Shown: positions 16,905 to 25,579 of the stretch, in pieces | Layout of the letters: the number at the start of each line of letters is the position of its first letter | Position numbering within the stretch: position 1 is the first letter of the stretch | Translations under genes and position numbers: made by a program | Assembly (NCBI RefSeq): GCF_003837865.1 | Contig: NZ_RQIS01000009.1 | Location: 119,194-183,193, forward strand | Origin: Paraburkholderia dinghuensis | GTDB lineage: Bacteria > Pseudomonadota > Gammaproteobacteria > Burkholderiales > Burkholderiaceae | Length of the DNA stretch: 64,000 nucleotides | Reading direction: 5' to 3' | The notes under the pieces: model-generated | Seen by the model: the letters and a program-made list of their open reading frames with translations, nothing else | Told to the model about the DNA's origin: nothing | Database searches by the model: none

Positions 16905-18130
16905 TGAAACGCGTCGTCATTACTGGCATGGGCGGCGTGACCGCGCTCGGCGATCAGTGGGATCAGATTGAAGCCGGGCTCAAGCGTGGGGTCAACGCGG
17001 TGCAGCGGGTGCACGAGTGGGACTACTTCGAGTCGCTGCATACGCGTCTTGCGTGCCCGATACCGAAGCTTGAGACGCCCGGTCACTATCCGCGCAAGAA
17101 AACACGTTCGATGGGTCCTGTATCCCTCTACGCGGTGCGCGCAAGCGAATATGCACTGGCAGACGCGGGCTTGCTGGACGACCCGTCGATCAAGGACGGC
17201 CGCATGGGCGTGGCTTATGGGTCTTCGTCCGGCTCGGTCGAGCCGGTTCGCGCGTTCGGCAAGATGCTCGAAACAGGCTCGATGAGCGATGTTACGTCGA
17301 ACAGTTACGTTCAGATGATGCCGCACACAACGGCCGTGAACGTGGGCCTCTTCTGGGACCTGAAGGGGCGCATCGTCCCGACCTCATGCGCATGCGCCTC
17401 GGGCAGCCAGGCCATCGGCTACGCGTACGAAATGATCGCGCACGGTAAGCAGACGCTGATGCTCGCGGGCGGCGCCGAGGAACTCTCGGGTCCTGCAGTG
17501 GCCGTGTTCGATGTGCTCTATGCCACGAGCACGCGCAACGACGATCCCCAGCTCACGCCCCGTCCGTTCGACGTCGCGCGTGACGGACTCGTCGTGGGTG
17601 AGGGCGCGGCAACGCTCGTACTTGAAGAATACGAGCATGCCGTTGCGCGCGGCGCGCGCATTCATGCGGAAGTGGTGGGCTTCGGATGCAATTCGGACGG
17701 CGCGCATATCACGCAGCCTACCGCGGCGACGATGGAGGTCGCAATGCGTCAGGCGCTCGCCGACGCGGAACTGGCTCCCGAAGCGATTGCCTACGTGAAT
17801 GCGCACGGCACGTCCACTGATCGCGGCGACGTCGCCGAAAGCCTCGCCACCGCAGCGACCTTTGGCGCGCGCATGCCGATCAGCTCGCTAAAGAGCTATA
17901 TCGGCCATACGCTCGGCGCGTGTGGGGCGATAGAGGCATGGTGGACGATCGAAATGATGAAGCGGAACTGGTATGCACCCACGCTCAATCTGACTGACGT
18001 CGACCCTGCCTGCGCGCCGCTTGACTACATCATGGGTGCACCTCGCGCGATCGACGCCGAATACGTCATGAGCAACAACTTCGCTTTCGGCGGCGTGAAC
18101 ACTTCGCTGATCTTCGCGCGAGCCCGGTGA
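16904..18130 (+). CDS. apeR: Beta-ketoacyl-ACP synthase, second APE ketosynthase
   Basis: A 408-residue FabF-like ketosynthase with the active-site Cys164 in SCACASGSQAIG and His residues in NAHGTSTDRGD and YIGHTLGACGAIE. It begins MKRVVITGMGGVTALG, as in APE-cluster ApeR proteins. ApeR is usually the last gene of APE loci and acts as a homodimer separate from the ApeO/ApeC pair, probably in priming or an accessory elongation. Here the operon continues beyond it. Confidence 0.92.
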   Translation: MKRVVITGMGGVTALGDQWDQIEAGLKRGVNAVQRVHEWDYFESLHTRLACPIPKLETPGHYPRKKTRSMGPVSLYAVRASEYALADAGLLDDPSIKDGRMGVAYGSSSGSVEPVRAFGKMLETGSMSDVTSNSYVQMMPHTTAVNVGLFWDLKGRIVPTSCACASGSQAIGYAYEMIAHGKQTLMLAGGAEELSGPAVAVFDVLYATSTRNDDPQLTPRPFDVARDGLVVGEGAATLVLEEYEHAVARGARIHAEVVGFGCNSDGAHITQPTAATMEVAMRQALADAELAPEAIAYVNAHGTSTDRGDVAESLATAATFGARMPISSLKSYIGHTLGACGAIEAWWTIEMMKRNWYAPTLNLTDVDPACAPLDYIMGAPRAIDAEYVMSNNFAFGGVNTSLIFARAR

Positions 18131-19371
18131 GCATGCAGACATCGTCATCAGCGAACGGTTTGCGGCGCGTCGTCGTGACGGGCATGGGGATCGTCTCTTG
18201 CCTCGGCAACACGCTCGACAGCGTCTCCGCCCGGCTGCGCGATGGGCGTGGCGGAATTTCGCACGTCGCGTCGTGGCGCGAGCGCGGCTTCGCGAGCCAG
18301 GTGGCGGCGGTTGCGTCGGTGGAAGGCGAAGTGCCGTTCGAGCGCAAGGCCGAGCGCTTCATGGGCGATACGGCTCGCTTCGCGTGCCATGCCGCGCGCA
18401 GCGCCATCGCCGATGCGCGTCTCGACGTCGACGCGTTGCGCGGTCCACGGGTCGGCGTGGTGGTCGGCTCTGGAGTCGGCACGTTGTCGGCATACGACGC
18501 GGCCTTGTCGACCGCGAACGCGCGCGGTGTGGACCGCGTGCCGCCCTATACGGTGCCGCAGGTGATGGGCAGCACGACATCGGCGAATCTTGCCTACGTG
18601 TTCGGGGTGGAAGGGGTTGTGTATTCGCCATCGTCGGCCTGCACGACTTCCGCGCTCGCGATCGGTCAGGCTATGCAGCTGATCCAGACGGGCCGGCAGG
18701 ACATCATGCTCGCGGGCGGGAGCGAAGCACTCCACGACAACATGACGCTGATGTTCGACGCGATGGGCGCGCTGTCGCACGGCTTCAACGAGACACCCGC
18801 GCGGGCGTCGAGGCCCTATGACGCGCGCCGCGACGGCTTCGTGATTGGATCGGGCGCTGGGGTCCTCGTGCTCGAGTCGCTCGCACACGCGCAAGCGCGC
18901 AACGCGCGTATCTACGCGGAGCTGACCGGCTTCGGCCACTGCACCGACAGCACGCAGATGGTCGCACCGAGCGCGAAGGGTATCGCTCGCGCGATGCGCG
19001 CCGCACTCGAAGAAGCCGCCTGCCGCCCGGACTACATCAATACCCACGCTCCCTCGACGCCCGTGGGCGACATAGAAGAGTTGCACGCCCTGCGTGCAGC
19101 GTTCGGCGAGGACGTGCCCGCGTTTTCTTCTACGAAGGCGCTCACCGGTCACCCGCTGGGCGCATGCGGTGTGCACGAAGCCATCTATACATTGCTGATG
19201 ATGCGTGATCGCTACATCGCGGGTGCCGGGCGCATCGAAAAACTCGATGCGGGCGCCGCCGGCTTCCCACTTGTGTGCGAAACGCGCGATGTCCGCATTG
19301 ATACGGCGATGTCGGTTTCTTTCGGTTTCGGTGGCAGTTGCGCCAGCCTGGTTTTTTCACGCCTGGAATAA
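18127..19371 (+). CDS. Additional FabB-like beta-ketoacyl-ACP synthase
   Basis: A 414-residue ketosynthase closer to FabB than the two preceding ones (RRVVVTGMGIVSCLGN, GRGGISH, GFVIGSGAGVLVLE). Cys172 in SSACTTSALAIG and the second His in TGHPLGACGVHE are present. The first His lies in INTHAPSTPVGD, where most of the family has HGTST. It starts with GTG 18127 in a GTGA overlap with apeR; an ATG lies six bases on. It may make the first condensation on the aryl starter or tune chain length. E. coli-type loci lack it. Confidence 0.9.
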   Translation: MSMQTSSSANGLRRVVVTGMGIVSCLGNTLDSVSARLRDGRGGISHVASWRERGFASQVAAVASVEGEVPFERKAERFMGDTARFACHAARSAIADARLDVDALRGPRVGVVVGSGVGTLSAYDAALSTANARGVDRVPPYTVPQVMGSTTSANLAYVFGVEGVVYSPSSACTTSALAIGQAMQLIQTGRQDIMLAGGSEALHDNMTLMFDAMGALSHGFNETPARASRPYDARRDGFVIGSGAGVLVLESLAHAQARNARIYAELTGFGHCTDSTQMVAPSAKGIARAMRAALEEAACRPDYINTHAPSTPVGDIEELHALRAAFGEDVPAFSSTKALTGHPLGACGVHEAIYTLLMMRDRYIAGAGRIEKLDAGAAGFPLVCETRDVRIDTAMSVSFGFGGSCASLVFSRLE

Positions 19372-19413
19372 GACGTGATGTTTCAGCCAACCCTGAAGAC
19401 AAGAAGGAGAACC

Positions 19414-19869
19414 ATGAGAGTACCGTTTCTCACGCTTGGCGCAGCCGCCATCGTCAGCCTGACGATGGCCGGTTGCGGAACGCAGACCAGGTCGCTGCCG
19501 TTGCAGCCGGTCGCTTCCGCTGCAACTGCGAACGCGGCGGCAAGCCAGGACGCCGGTTCGAAGGTTGCGATTTATTTCGGCGCGCAGCCGCATCCGGAGA
19601 TCGCGCGTCATGTCGGCAACGCGTCGCACTCCGTACGTATCGCCCGGCCAGCCGGTAGCCCCGAGGATGCGTGCAACAAGGGACTCGCCGACGCGCTCGG
19701 CAAGCTGCGCGCGGACGCACAGCAGAAGGGTGCGAACGCCGTGATCAACGTGAAGACGCGCTTTCACGGCACCGAGTCGGATTCGGATACTGACTACACC
19801 TGTGGCCTGAGTCCGAGTGCGGTGGCTATCGTCGTCAAGGGCGAACTCGTGGTCCTGAACACCCATTAA
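19414..19869 (+). CDS. YbjQ-like lipoprotein at the end of the APE operon
   Basis: A 151-residue lipoprotein: signal peptide with lipobox TMAGC (Cys near residue 21), then an Ala/Ser-rich linker and a compact domain. That domain has IYFGAQPHPEIARHVG, a conserved ACNKGLADALGKLRADAQ helix and GANAVINVKTRF. The ANAVIN core recalls the YbjQ/heavy-metal-binding family and proteins often mislabelled as excinuclease ATPase subunit near pigment clusters. It has two Cys in the mature domain that could form a disulfide. Start ATG 19414 with AAGGAGA. It is followed at once by a paralogue. Function unknown. Confidence 0.75.
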   Translation: MRVPFLTLGAAAIVSLTMAGCGTQTRSLPLQPVASAATANAAASQDAGSKVAIYFGAQPHPEIARHVGNASHSVRIARPAGSPEDACNKGLADALGKLRADAQQKGANAVINVKTRFHGTESDSDTDYTCGLSPSAVAIVVKGELVVLNTH

Positions 19870-19885
19870 CCCCATGGAGAAAAAG

Positions 19886-20326
19886 ATGAAAAAGCTGTGG
19901 ATGCTTTCCGTGCTGTGTGCCGCTTTCGCGACGTCGCATGCGTTCGCGCGCGATTCGATCAATACCTACCCTGTCGGCGATGCGCTCAAGAGCGAGCCCG
20001 GCAAGGTGGGCGACGATATCGCGCTGTACTTCGCCGATCAGCCGCATCCGGCCGTGCAGAAATCACTGGGCCAGTTCGCCACGAACAAGAAGACGAACGC
20101 TTTCGGCAAAAGCGACGTACAGGCCTGCCAGCACGTGTTCCTTTCAGCCGTGGTAGAGCTGCAGGAGCGCGCGCGCAAGGAAGGCGGCAACGCCGTCATC
20201 AACATCAAGAGCAACTACAAGAACGAACTGCGCGCGAGCGCCACCGAGTTTACGTGTGGTGCGGGCGCGGTGATCGCGGGTGTGGCGCTCGTTGGCGACG
20301 TCGTGACGCTGAAGGCGGCGAAGTAA
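19886..20326 (+). CDS. Exported YbjQ-like paralogue
   Basis: A 146-residue protein with a cleavable signal peptide (MKKLWMLSVLCAAFATSHAFA). It shares the layout of the lipoprotein just upstream: LYFADQPHPAVQKSLG, CQHVFLSAVVELQERARKEG and GNAVINIKSNYKNE, with two Cys in matching places. It lacks a lipobox, so the pair would consist of one membrane-anchored and one soluble periplasmic form. Start ATG 19886 is preferred over ATG 19874 because GGAGA lies five bases ahead. Probably co-transcribed with the APE genes; function unknown. Confidence 0.75.
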   Translation: MKKLWMLSVLCAAFATSHAFARDSINTYPVGDALKSEPGKVGDDIALYFADQPHPAVQKSLGQFATNKKTNAFGKSDVQACQHVFLSAVVELQERARKEGGNAVINIKSNYKNELRASATEFTCGAGAVIAGVALVGDVVTLKAAK

Positions 20327-20504
20327 ATCGTTTGTGCGCGGCGCGTGGCACCACGCGCCGCATCGGGCCGCGAGGCGGCTCTGGCCAGGTGCATATCCGG
20401 TCGCCGACGACAACGGGTATTGAAATGACGAGGGCGGCACGAAGCGTGTCAGCGTCACGAACTCACGCGGCGCGCGTATTGGATGTGCAGGACGAAAGGG
20501 ACGT

Positions 20505-21773
20505 ATGAAACAGAGCATTGAAGAAACAATGAAGACCCAATCAATCCGTCGCGAAGTCGTGGACGTGGCGATCATTGGCGCCGGCCCGTCCGGAGCGGTC
20601 GCTGCTGCGCTGCTGCGCAAGGCCGGACGTTCCGTGCTTGTGCTGGAGCGGCAGCACTTTCCGCGCTTTTCGATTGGCGAGAGCCTTCTGCCGCAAAGCA
20701 TGGCGTACCTCGAAGAAGCGGGCATGCTGCAGGCGGTGGTGGAGGCTGGCTTTCAGTACAAGAATGGTGCCCGTTTCGTGTGGCGCGACAAGGCGTCGTC
20801 GTACGACTTCCGCGACAAGCATTCGGCGGGCTGGGGCACGACGTATCAGGTGGAGCGCGCGAAATTCGACGAGGTGCTGATCGGCAGCGCCGCGCAGCAG
20901 GGCGCAGAAGTGCGCTTCGGCCATACGGTGCTGGGAATGCGCACGGGCGATGCGCCAGTGCTGGAGGTCGTCGACGAGAGCCAGTCGCGCTACGACGTAC
21001 ACGCGCGTTTCGTACTCGACGCGAGTGGCTTCGGCCGCGTTTTGCCACGCCTGCTGGATCTGGAGGCGCCGACCAGTCTGCCGACGCGTGCCGCTTTGTT
21101 CAGTCATGTGCGTGACGGGCTGCCGCTCGATGCTTCAGATCGCAACAAGATATACATCGCAACGCACCCCGAGCGTCGCGACGTATGGTTCTGGATGATT
21201 CCACTCGCGGGCGGGCGTACTTCGGTGGGGTGTGTCGCCGAGCCCGCTTTTCTCGACGTCCCCGAGTCGGAGCGCGAGACGCGCCTGCGAGCGCTGATTC
21301 GCGAGGAGCCGACGCTGAATCGTCTGATCGGAGACGCGCCGTTCCTGCTGCCGGTGAACCAGATCACCGGTTACACGGCAAACGTGGAACGGTTGCACGG
21401 TCCCGGCTACGCGCTGCTCGGCAACGCGGGCGAGTTTCTCGACCCGGTGTTTTCGTCGGGCGTCACCATCGCGCTGCGTTCGGCACACCAGGCGGTCATG
21501 GTGCTTGAGCGTGCGCTCGGCGGTGAAGCAGTAGACTGGCTGGCCGAATACGACGTGCCGTTGCGCAAGGGGATAGAAACGTTCCGCGCATTCGTCGAGC
21601 GCTGGTACACGGGCGAACTGCAGGACATCATTTACTACCCGCATCAGACACCCGGGATCCGCCGCATGATCAGCGCCGTGCTGGCCGGCTACGCGTGGGA
21701 CGAGTCAAATCCCTATGTGGCCGATCCAGTGCGCAGGCTCGACGCGCTTCACAAAGCTTGCTCGAATTCTTGA
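20505..21773 (+). CDS. FAD-dependent oxidoreductase with flavin-halogenase motifs
   Basis: A 422-residue flavoprotein. The N-terminal Rossmann motif is IIGAGPSGAVAAALLRKAG, followed by FPRFSIGESLLPQ, typical of flavin-dependent halogenases and their relatives. WFWMIP at about 228-233 fits the WxWxIP motif that separates halogenases from monooxygenases. Lys86 in FQYKNGARFVW sits where phenolic halogenases have the catalytic Lys. GNAGEFLDPVFSSGV is the second FAD motif. A pigment tailoring role, such as halogenation of the aryl ring, fits the site, as in xanthomonadins. It starts at ATG 20505 with AAAGGGA and is separated from the preceding gene by 178 bases, so it may have its own promoter. 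Confidence 0.82.
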   Translation: MKQSIEETMKTQSIRREVVDVAIIGAGPSGAVAAALLRKAGRSVLVLERQHFPRFSIGESLLPQSMAYLEEAGMLQAVVEAGFQYKNGARFVWRDKASSYDFRDKHSAGWGTTYQVERAKFDEVLIGSAAQQGAEVRFGHTVLGMRTGDAPVLEVVDESQSRYDVHARFVLDASGFGRVLPRLLDLEAPTSLPTRAALFSHVRDGLPLDASDRNKIYIATHPERRDVWFWMIPLAGGRTSVGCVAEPAFLDVPESERETRLRALIREEPTLNRLIGDAPFLLPVNQITGYTANVERLHGPGYALLGNAGEFLDPVFSSGVTIALRSAHQAVMVLERALGGEAVDWLAEYDVPLRKGIETFRAFVERWYTGELQDIIYYPHQTPGIRRMISAVLAGYAWDESNPYVADPVRRLDALHKACSNS

Positions 21774-21841
21774 CAGATCCGGCGATAGAAGAAGCCCTGT
21801 ATGCCGTGCCTCACTACATCGTCAGGTTGTTCCAATTGCGC

Positions 21842-21864
21842 GCCCGCAGAATATTTCTGCGGGC
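21842..21864 (+). terminator. Strong hairpin ending the APE region
   Basis: GCCCGCAGAA at 21842-21851 pairs perfectly with TTCTGCGGGC at 21855-21864 around a three-base loop. It lies 69 bases after the flavoenzyme gene and before the 3' end of the opposing MmgE/PrpD gene, where a bidirectional terminator is expected. The downstream T-run is weak (CCTATTTG). Confidence 0.65.
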
Positions 21865-22018
21865 ACCCTATTTGACAACCACCGTCAGCTCTTCCAGACG
21901 GCCTTGATCAGATGCTTACGCAGTGTCCCGATGCGCCGGCGGGCAGCGTCACGTCTCGAATGTCTCTCTCGTCGCCATGGAGCGTGGCGGTGCACGCCCC
22001 ATGGCGACCTGCTCGCAC

Positions 22019-23512
22019 TCAGGCGCGTGCCACGCCCAGCCGGGCGATCTGAGCGGCGTTCGCCAGCTTTTCCACGTTCCAGCACGCATTGATCAACTCG
22101 CGCGCCTGACTGTCGGGCAGGATGCCTGCCACCAGGTCGAGGAACTTGGCCTCCAGCTGCTGGTTGCTCATCGGCACTTCCAGGCTGCCGACGGCGTGCT
22201 CGATGAACTTGTGGTACTGGCGGCCATCCTTCATCGTGATGGTCATATCGACCTGCTCGGGCTTGATCTTCGGATCGATGGTGGCGCTCACGCGGTCGCG
22301 CAGGGCGATGACGGCCGGGTCCTGTACCGCGCGGTCGCTGTACTGGCGCTCGCCGGCCGCGCCTTCGATGATGGCCACGGCGACCGAGTGATAGACGCTG
22401 AACTTGCCTTCGAGGCCAATGCGGGGTGTCTTCTTGCCGGTCAGTTCGATCACCAGCGGATGCACCTTGAGGTCGATGCTCGCGATCTGATCAGCCTTTA
22501 GCCCATATTCATTGCGCAACTGGATGGCTGCATCGATGGCCGGGTGGATGACGATGCCGCAGGCAAACGGCTTGTAGGTGTTCAGAGCGGCTTCATAGCG
22601 CTGGCCGAGGCCGCTGGTAATTTCGTTGTAGTCCTGCTTCGTGCTGATGGTGTTGGCCCAACCGCGCTTTGCTTCGATCATGGCGTCCGAACTGGTGTAG
22701 CCCTTGCTCGCGAGAATGGCAGCGAAAAGGCCGTTGCTGGCCGCCCGGCCCGGGTTGAAGCTCTTGTTCATCGAGCCGAACGACTCGCGCAACCCCACGG
22801 GCTGTGATGCCGCGAGGCCCAGCGCCCACACCATCTCCTGTTCGTTCAGCCCGAGCACCTTGCCGGCCGCAGCGGCTGCGCCGAATACACCGGCCGTTCC
22901 GGTGATATGCCAGCCCACGTCATAGTGATTCGGGTAGACCGCATTGCCGATACGGCATTCGGTTTCCACGCCAAGCACGAGGGCATTCAGGAAGTCCGTG
23001 CCCGACACCGGGTGATATTCCGACAAGGCCAGCAGCGCCGACGTCACCGGACCGGCGGGGTGGATGATGGTCTTCAGGTGCGTGTCGTCGAAGTCGAAGA
23101 TATGGCTCGACACGCCGTTGATGAAGGCCGCATTCAGGATGTCGAAGCGTTCGTGGCGGCCCAGCAGGCCGGCCTGAGCCGGGCCCGAGAACGGCGTGAG
23201 GGCCGATACCGCGCGATCGACGGTCTCGTGATGCGAGCCGCCCACGGCCACACCGATCCAGTTGAGCAGCGTGCGGGTGCCTTCCCGGCGCACGTTCTCG
23301 GGGAGATCCTCATAGCGCGCGCCGACGATATAGCGCGCCAGGGTGCGGGTCACGCCCTGTCCGGAGGACGAAGCGCCGGCGGAAGCGCCGCTGGCGGGTT
23401 GGCTTGCAGCGTCAGTAGCGGCCATGGTGATACGCGAGAAGCCTGCCGTCGTGGCGGCAAGCGATGCAAGGGCACCGGCCTTCAGTACGGCGCGGCGGTT
23501 AAACGAGGTCAT
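22019..23512 (-). CDS. MmgE/PrpD-family protein with Tat signal peptide
   Basis: A 497-residue MmgE/PrpD-family protein, a family that includes 2-methylcitrate dehydratase and cis-aconitate decarboxylase. Family landmarks are NWIGVAVGGSHHETVDRA, INGVSSHIFDFDDTH, HITGTAGVFGAAAAAG and KPFACGIVIHPAIDA. The N-terminus MTSFNRRAVLKAGALASLA is a twin-arginine signal (Arg6-Arg7), so a folded protein would be exported; most family members are cytoplasmic. The start at 23512 is supported by GGAGGAGA. It faces the LysR gene across 142 bases and is probably controlled by it. Substrate unknown. Confidence 0.88.
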   Translation of the reverse strand: MTSFNRRAVLKAGALASLAATTAGFSRITMAATDAASQPASGASAGASSSGQGVTRTLARYIVGARYEDLPENVRREGTRTLLNWIGVAVGGSHHETVDRAVSALTPFSGPAQAGLLGRHERFDILNAAFINGVSSHIFDFDDTHLKTIIHPAGPVTSALLALSEYHPVSGTDFLNALVLGVETECRIGNAVYPNHYDVGWHITGTAGVFGAAAAAGKVLGLNEQEMVWALGLAASQPVGLRESFGSMNKSFNPGRAASNGLFAAILASKGYTSSDAMIEAKRGWANTISTKQDYNEITSGLGQRYEAALNTYKPFACGIVIHPAIDAAIQLRNEYGLKADQIASIDLKVHPLVIELTGKKTPRIGLEGKFSVYHSVAVAIIEGAAGERQYSDRAVQDPAVIALRDRVSATIDPKIKPEQVDMTITMKDGRQYHKFIEHAVGSLEVPMSNQQLEAKFLDLVAGILPDSQARELINACWNVEKLANAAQIARLGVARA

Positions 23513-23654
23513 GCGATTCTCCTCCGTCGATTGTGATTGTTGTCGTGCGGCTTTTCTTCTGGAAACGGGCGTTCTGACTCCGCCCGCTGTGATATTGCAC
23601 CGGAAACGGCTGCGATAGAATTGCAAATACCACACCTATTGATGCACCGGACGC

Positions 23655-24683
23655 ATGAATCTGGAAATCAGCGATCTTCGCGCCTTTGTCGCCGTGGCTG
23701 AACGCGGCAACTTCCGCGCCGCTGCGGAGGATATCCACCTCTCGCAGCCGGCGTTGTCGCGTCGCATCGCCAAGCTTGAAAGCAATCTGGGCGTACGTCT
23801 TCTGGAGCGCACCACCCGACGCGTGGACCTGACGGCCTTCGGACGCGATTTCGCCCGAAAGGCACGCGAGGTGCTGAACAACTTCGAGGAATCGTTGCTG
23901 GGGCTCACCGAGGTGGCCACGCGAATGAGCGGCGAGGTGAGCATCGCGTGCGTGCCGTCCGCGGTTCGACACTTCATGCCCGAGGTGCTGCGCGATTACC
24001 ACGAGCGGTATCCGGGCATCCATATCCGCCTGTCTGACGAAGGCGCGAGCGACGTGCTCTCCAGCGTGGCGCGTGCCGAGGTGGATTTCGGCCTGAACTA
24101 CATCGGTGCCCAGGAGGAGAACATTGCCTTCCAACCCATCCTGAAGGAGCGCTTTGTGCTGGCCTGCCACCGCGACCATCCGCTTGCGCGGCGTCGGCAG
24201 GTGAGCTGGGCCGAGTTGCGCGCCTATGACTACATGACGGTCGCCAAGGCCAGCGGCAACCGTTTTCTGCTGGACCTGGCGCTGGCGGAAACCCCTGATC
24301 TTCCTCGCTCGTTCTGCGAGGTGCGGCACGTGATGAGTATCGTGAGCCTGGTGGAAGCGGGTGTTGGCATTGCAGCGGTGCCAAGCCTCGCTATGCCTCC
24401 GGGCGAGCATCCCACACTGGCGAGCGTTCCGCTGGTAGAGCCGGCGGTGACGCGCACCATCGGGCTGATCCGCCGGCGCGGGTTGGTCTTGTCACCAGCC
24501 GCGCAACAGCTCTACGACACCATCCTCGCCTTCGCGCGGCGACGCGGCGGTGGCGTGCGCAGCGGCGTGGCCAGGTCACCAGGGACTGCTCGCAATCGCG
24601 CCGATGGTTCCAGAGTGCCGGTAGGCGAAGCGAAGACTAGTCGTACCCGTCAACGAAAAAATTCCCAGCACGGCGCCGGCTGA
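23655..24683 (+). CDS. LysR-family transcriptional regulator
   Basis: A 342-residue LysR-type regulator. The winged-helix domain is at the N-terminus (LRAFVAVAERGNFRAAAEDI and LSQPALSRRIAKLESNLGVRLLERTTRRVDLT), followed by a type-2 periplasmic-binding-like effector domain from about residue 90. It is divergent from the MmgE/PrpD gene, whose promoter it probably controls in response to a substrate of that pathway. The last 40 or so residues are basic and unlike the family; the conserved part ends near residue 300, so the tail is likely read-through into non-conserved DNA. Confidence 0.92.
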   Translation: MNLEISDLRAFVAVAERGNFRAAAEDIHLSQPALSRRIAKLESNLGVRLLERTTRRVDLTAFGRDFARKAREVLNNFEESLLGLTEVATRMSGEVSIACVPSAVRHFMPEVLRDYHERYPGIHIRLSDEGASDVLSSVARAEVDFGLNYIGAQEENIAFQPILKERFVLACHRDHPLARRRQVSWAELRAYDYMTVAKASGNRFLLDLALAETPDLPRSFCEVRHVMSIVSLVEAGVGIAAVPSLAMPPGEHPTLASVPLVEPAVTRTIGLIRRRGLVLSPAAQQLYDTILAFARRRGGGVRSGVARSPGTARNRADGSRVPVGEAKTSRTRQRKNSQHGAG

Positions 24684-24770
24684 ACGCGAGTTTCCGGCAT
24701 CGAGGATTGTCCCGGGCGAAACGTGTTGTGAGACCCTGTCGCGCCAACCGTTGCGGTGCCTGTCAATGCT

Positions 24771-25526
24771 TCATCCGCTGAACACTTCCAGCATCTGCGC
24801 ATTAAAACCGTTGACGAACGCATGTTCATTGAGCCCCGGGTTCTCGCGGAACTGCTTTGCACGTTCAACCAGAACCTCATCCGCATCCGTTCCGAGAACA
24901 GCGATCGTTTCTTCGATGAACGCGTCAAGCGGCATCGCCTGTTCGGCCTCACGGCTGTTCATGAGGTCCGTGCGCACCCAGGGCGGTGCAATCTCCAGTA
25001 CGCGAACCTTCGCATCGCGCAGCATGAATCGTTGCGAAAGGATGTACGAATGCAGTGCCGCCTTGGTCGACGAATACACTGCCGTCGGCGCCAGCGGAAC
25101 GAAGGCCAGGATCGAACTGGTATAGGCAACGACAGCATCGTCCCGGGTCTTGAGGTGGTCGATCAGCGCCGACGTCATGCGGATCGGCCCCATGAGGTTG
25201 GTCGTAATATGGGCGACCATCTGCGCGTCGTCGATGTGCCCGTCCGCCTCATCAGGCTGCATGATTCCCGCGTTGTTGATCAGCACGTTGAGATCGGGAT
25301 AGTCCGCGATCAGTTGCACCGCGACCCTGGCAATACTGGCCGGGTCCTCAATGTCGAGTTCGATTGCCGCCATGCCGGGATTCGCCGCTACGACTTCGTT
25401 GAGAAGGCTACGCCGGCGGCCGCTGATAATGACCTTGTTGCCACGCTTGTGGAGTGCCTCGGCGAGCCCGCGGCCAATGCCCGAACCGCCACCCGTGATA
25501 AAGACCGTGTTTCCGGTGAGTTTCAT
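24771..25526 (-). CDS. Short-chain dehydrogenase/oxidoreductase (DltE-like)
   Basis: A 251-residue SDR with the cofactor motif TGGGSGIGRGLAEAL, NNAGIMQP and the catalytic Tyr-Lys pair in AVYSSTKAALHSY. The N-terminal part and length resemble the DltE/COG3967 group, whose substrates are mostly unknown. I start at the ATG at 25524-25526, with GGAAAG upstream; the frame extends further but only as non-coding sequence. It lies 53 bases downstream of the SnoaL-like gene and is probably in one operon with it, read away from the TetR gene. Confidence 0.9.
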   Translation of the reverse strand: MKLTGNTVFITGGGSGIGRGLAEALHKRGNKVIISGRRRSLLNEVVAANPGMAAIELDIEDPASIARVAVQLIADYPDLNVLINNAGIMQPDEADGHIDDAQMVAHITTNLMGPIRMTSALIDHLKTRDDAVVAYTSSILAFVPLAPTAVYSSTKAALHSYILSQRFMLRDAKVRVLEIAPPWVRTDLMNSREAEQAMPLDAFIEETIAVLGTDADEVLVERAKQFRENPGLNEHAFVNGFNAQMLEVFSG

Positions 25527-25579
25527 GATCGCTTTCCAGTTGAAGTTGCGGTAGTTGTGCCGTGGTTGTGCTGCGGTAA

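Noticed and set aside
23513..23654. Direct repeats ATTGCA as a LysR site
   Set aside because: Two copies about 30 bases apart without inverted-repeat symmetry; too weak to call.
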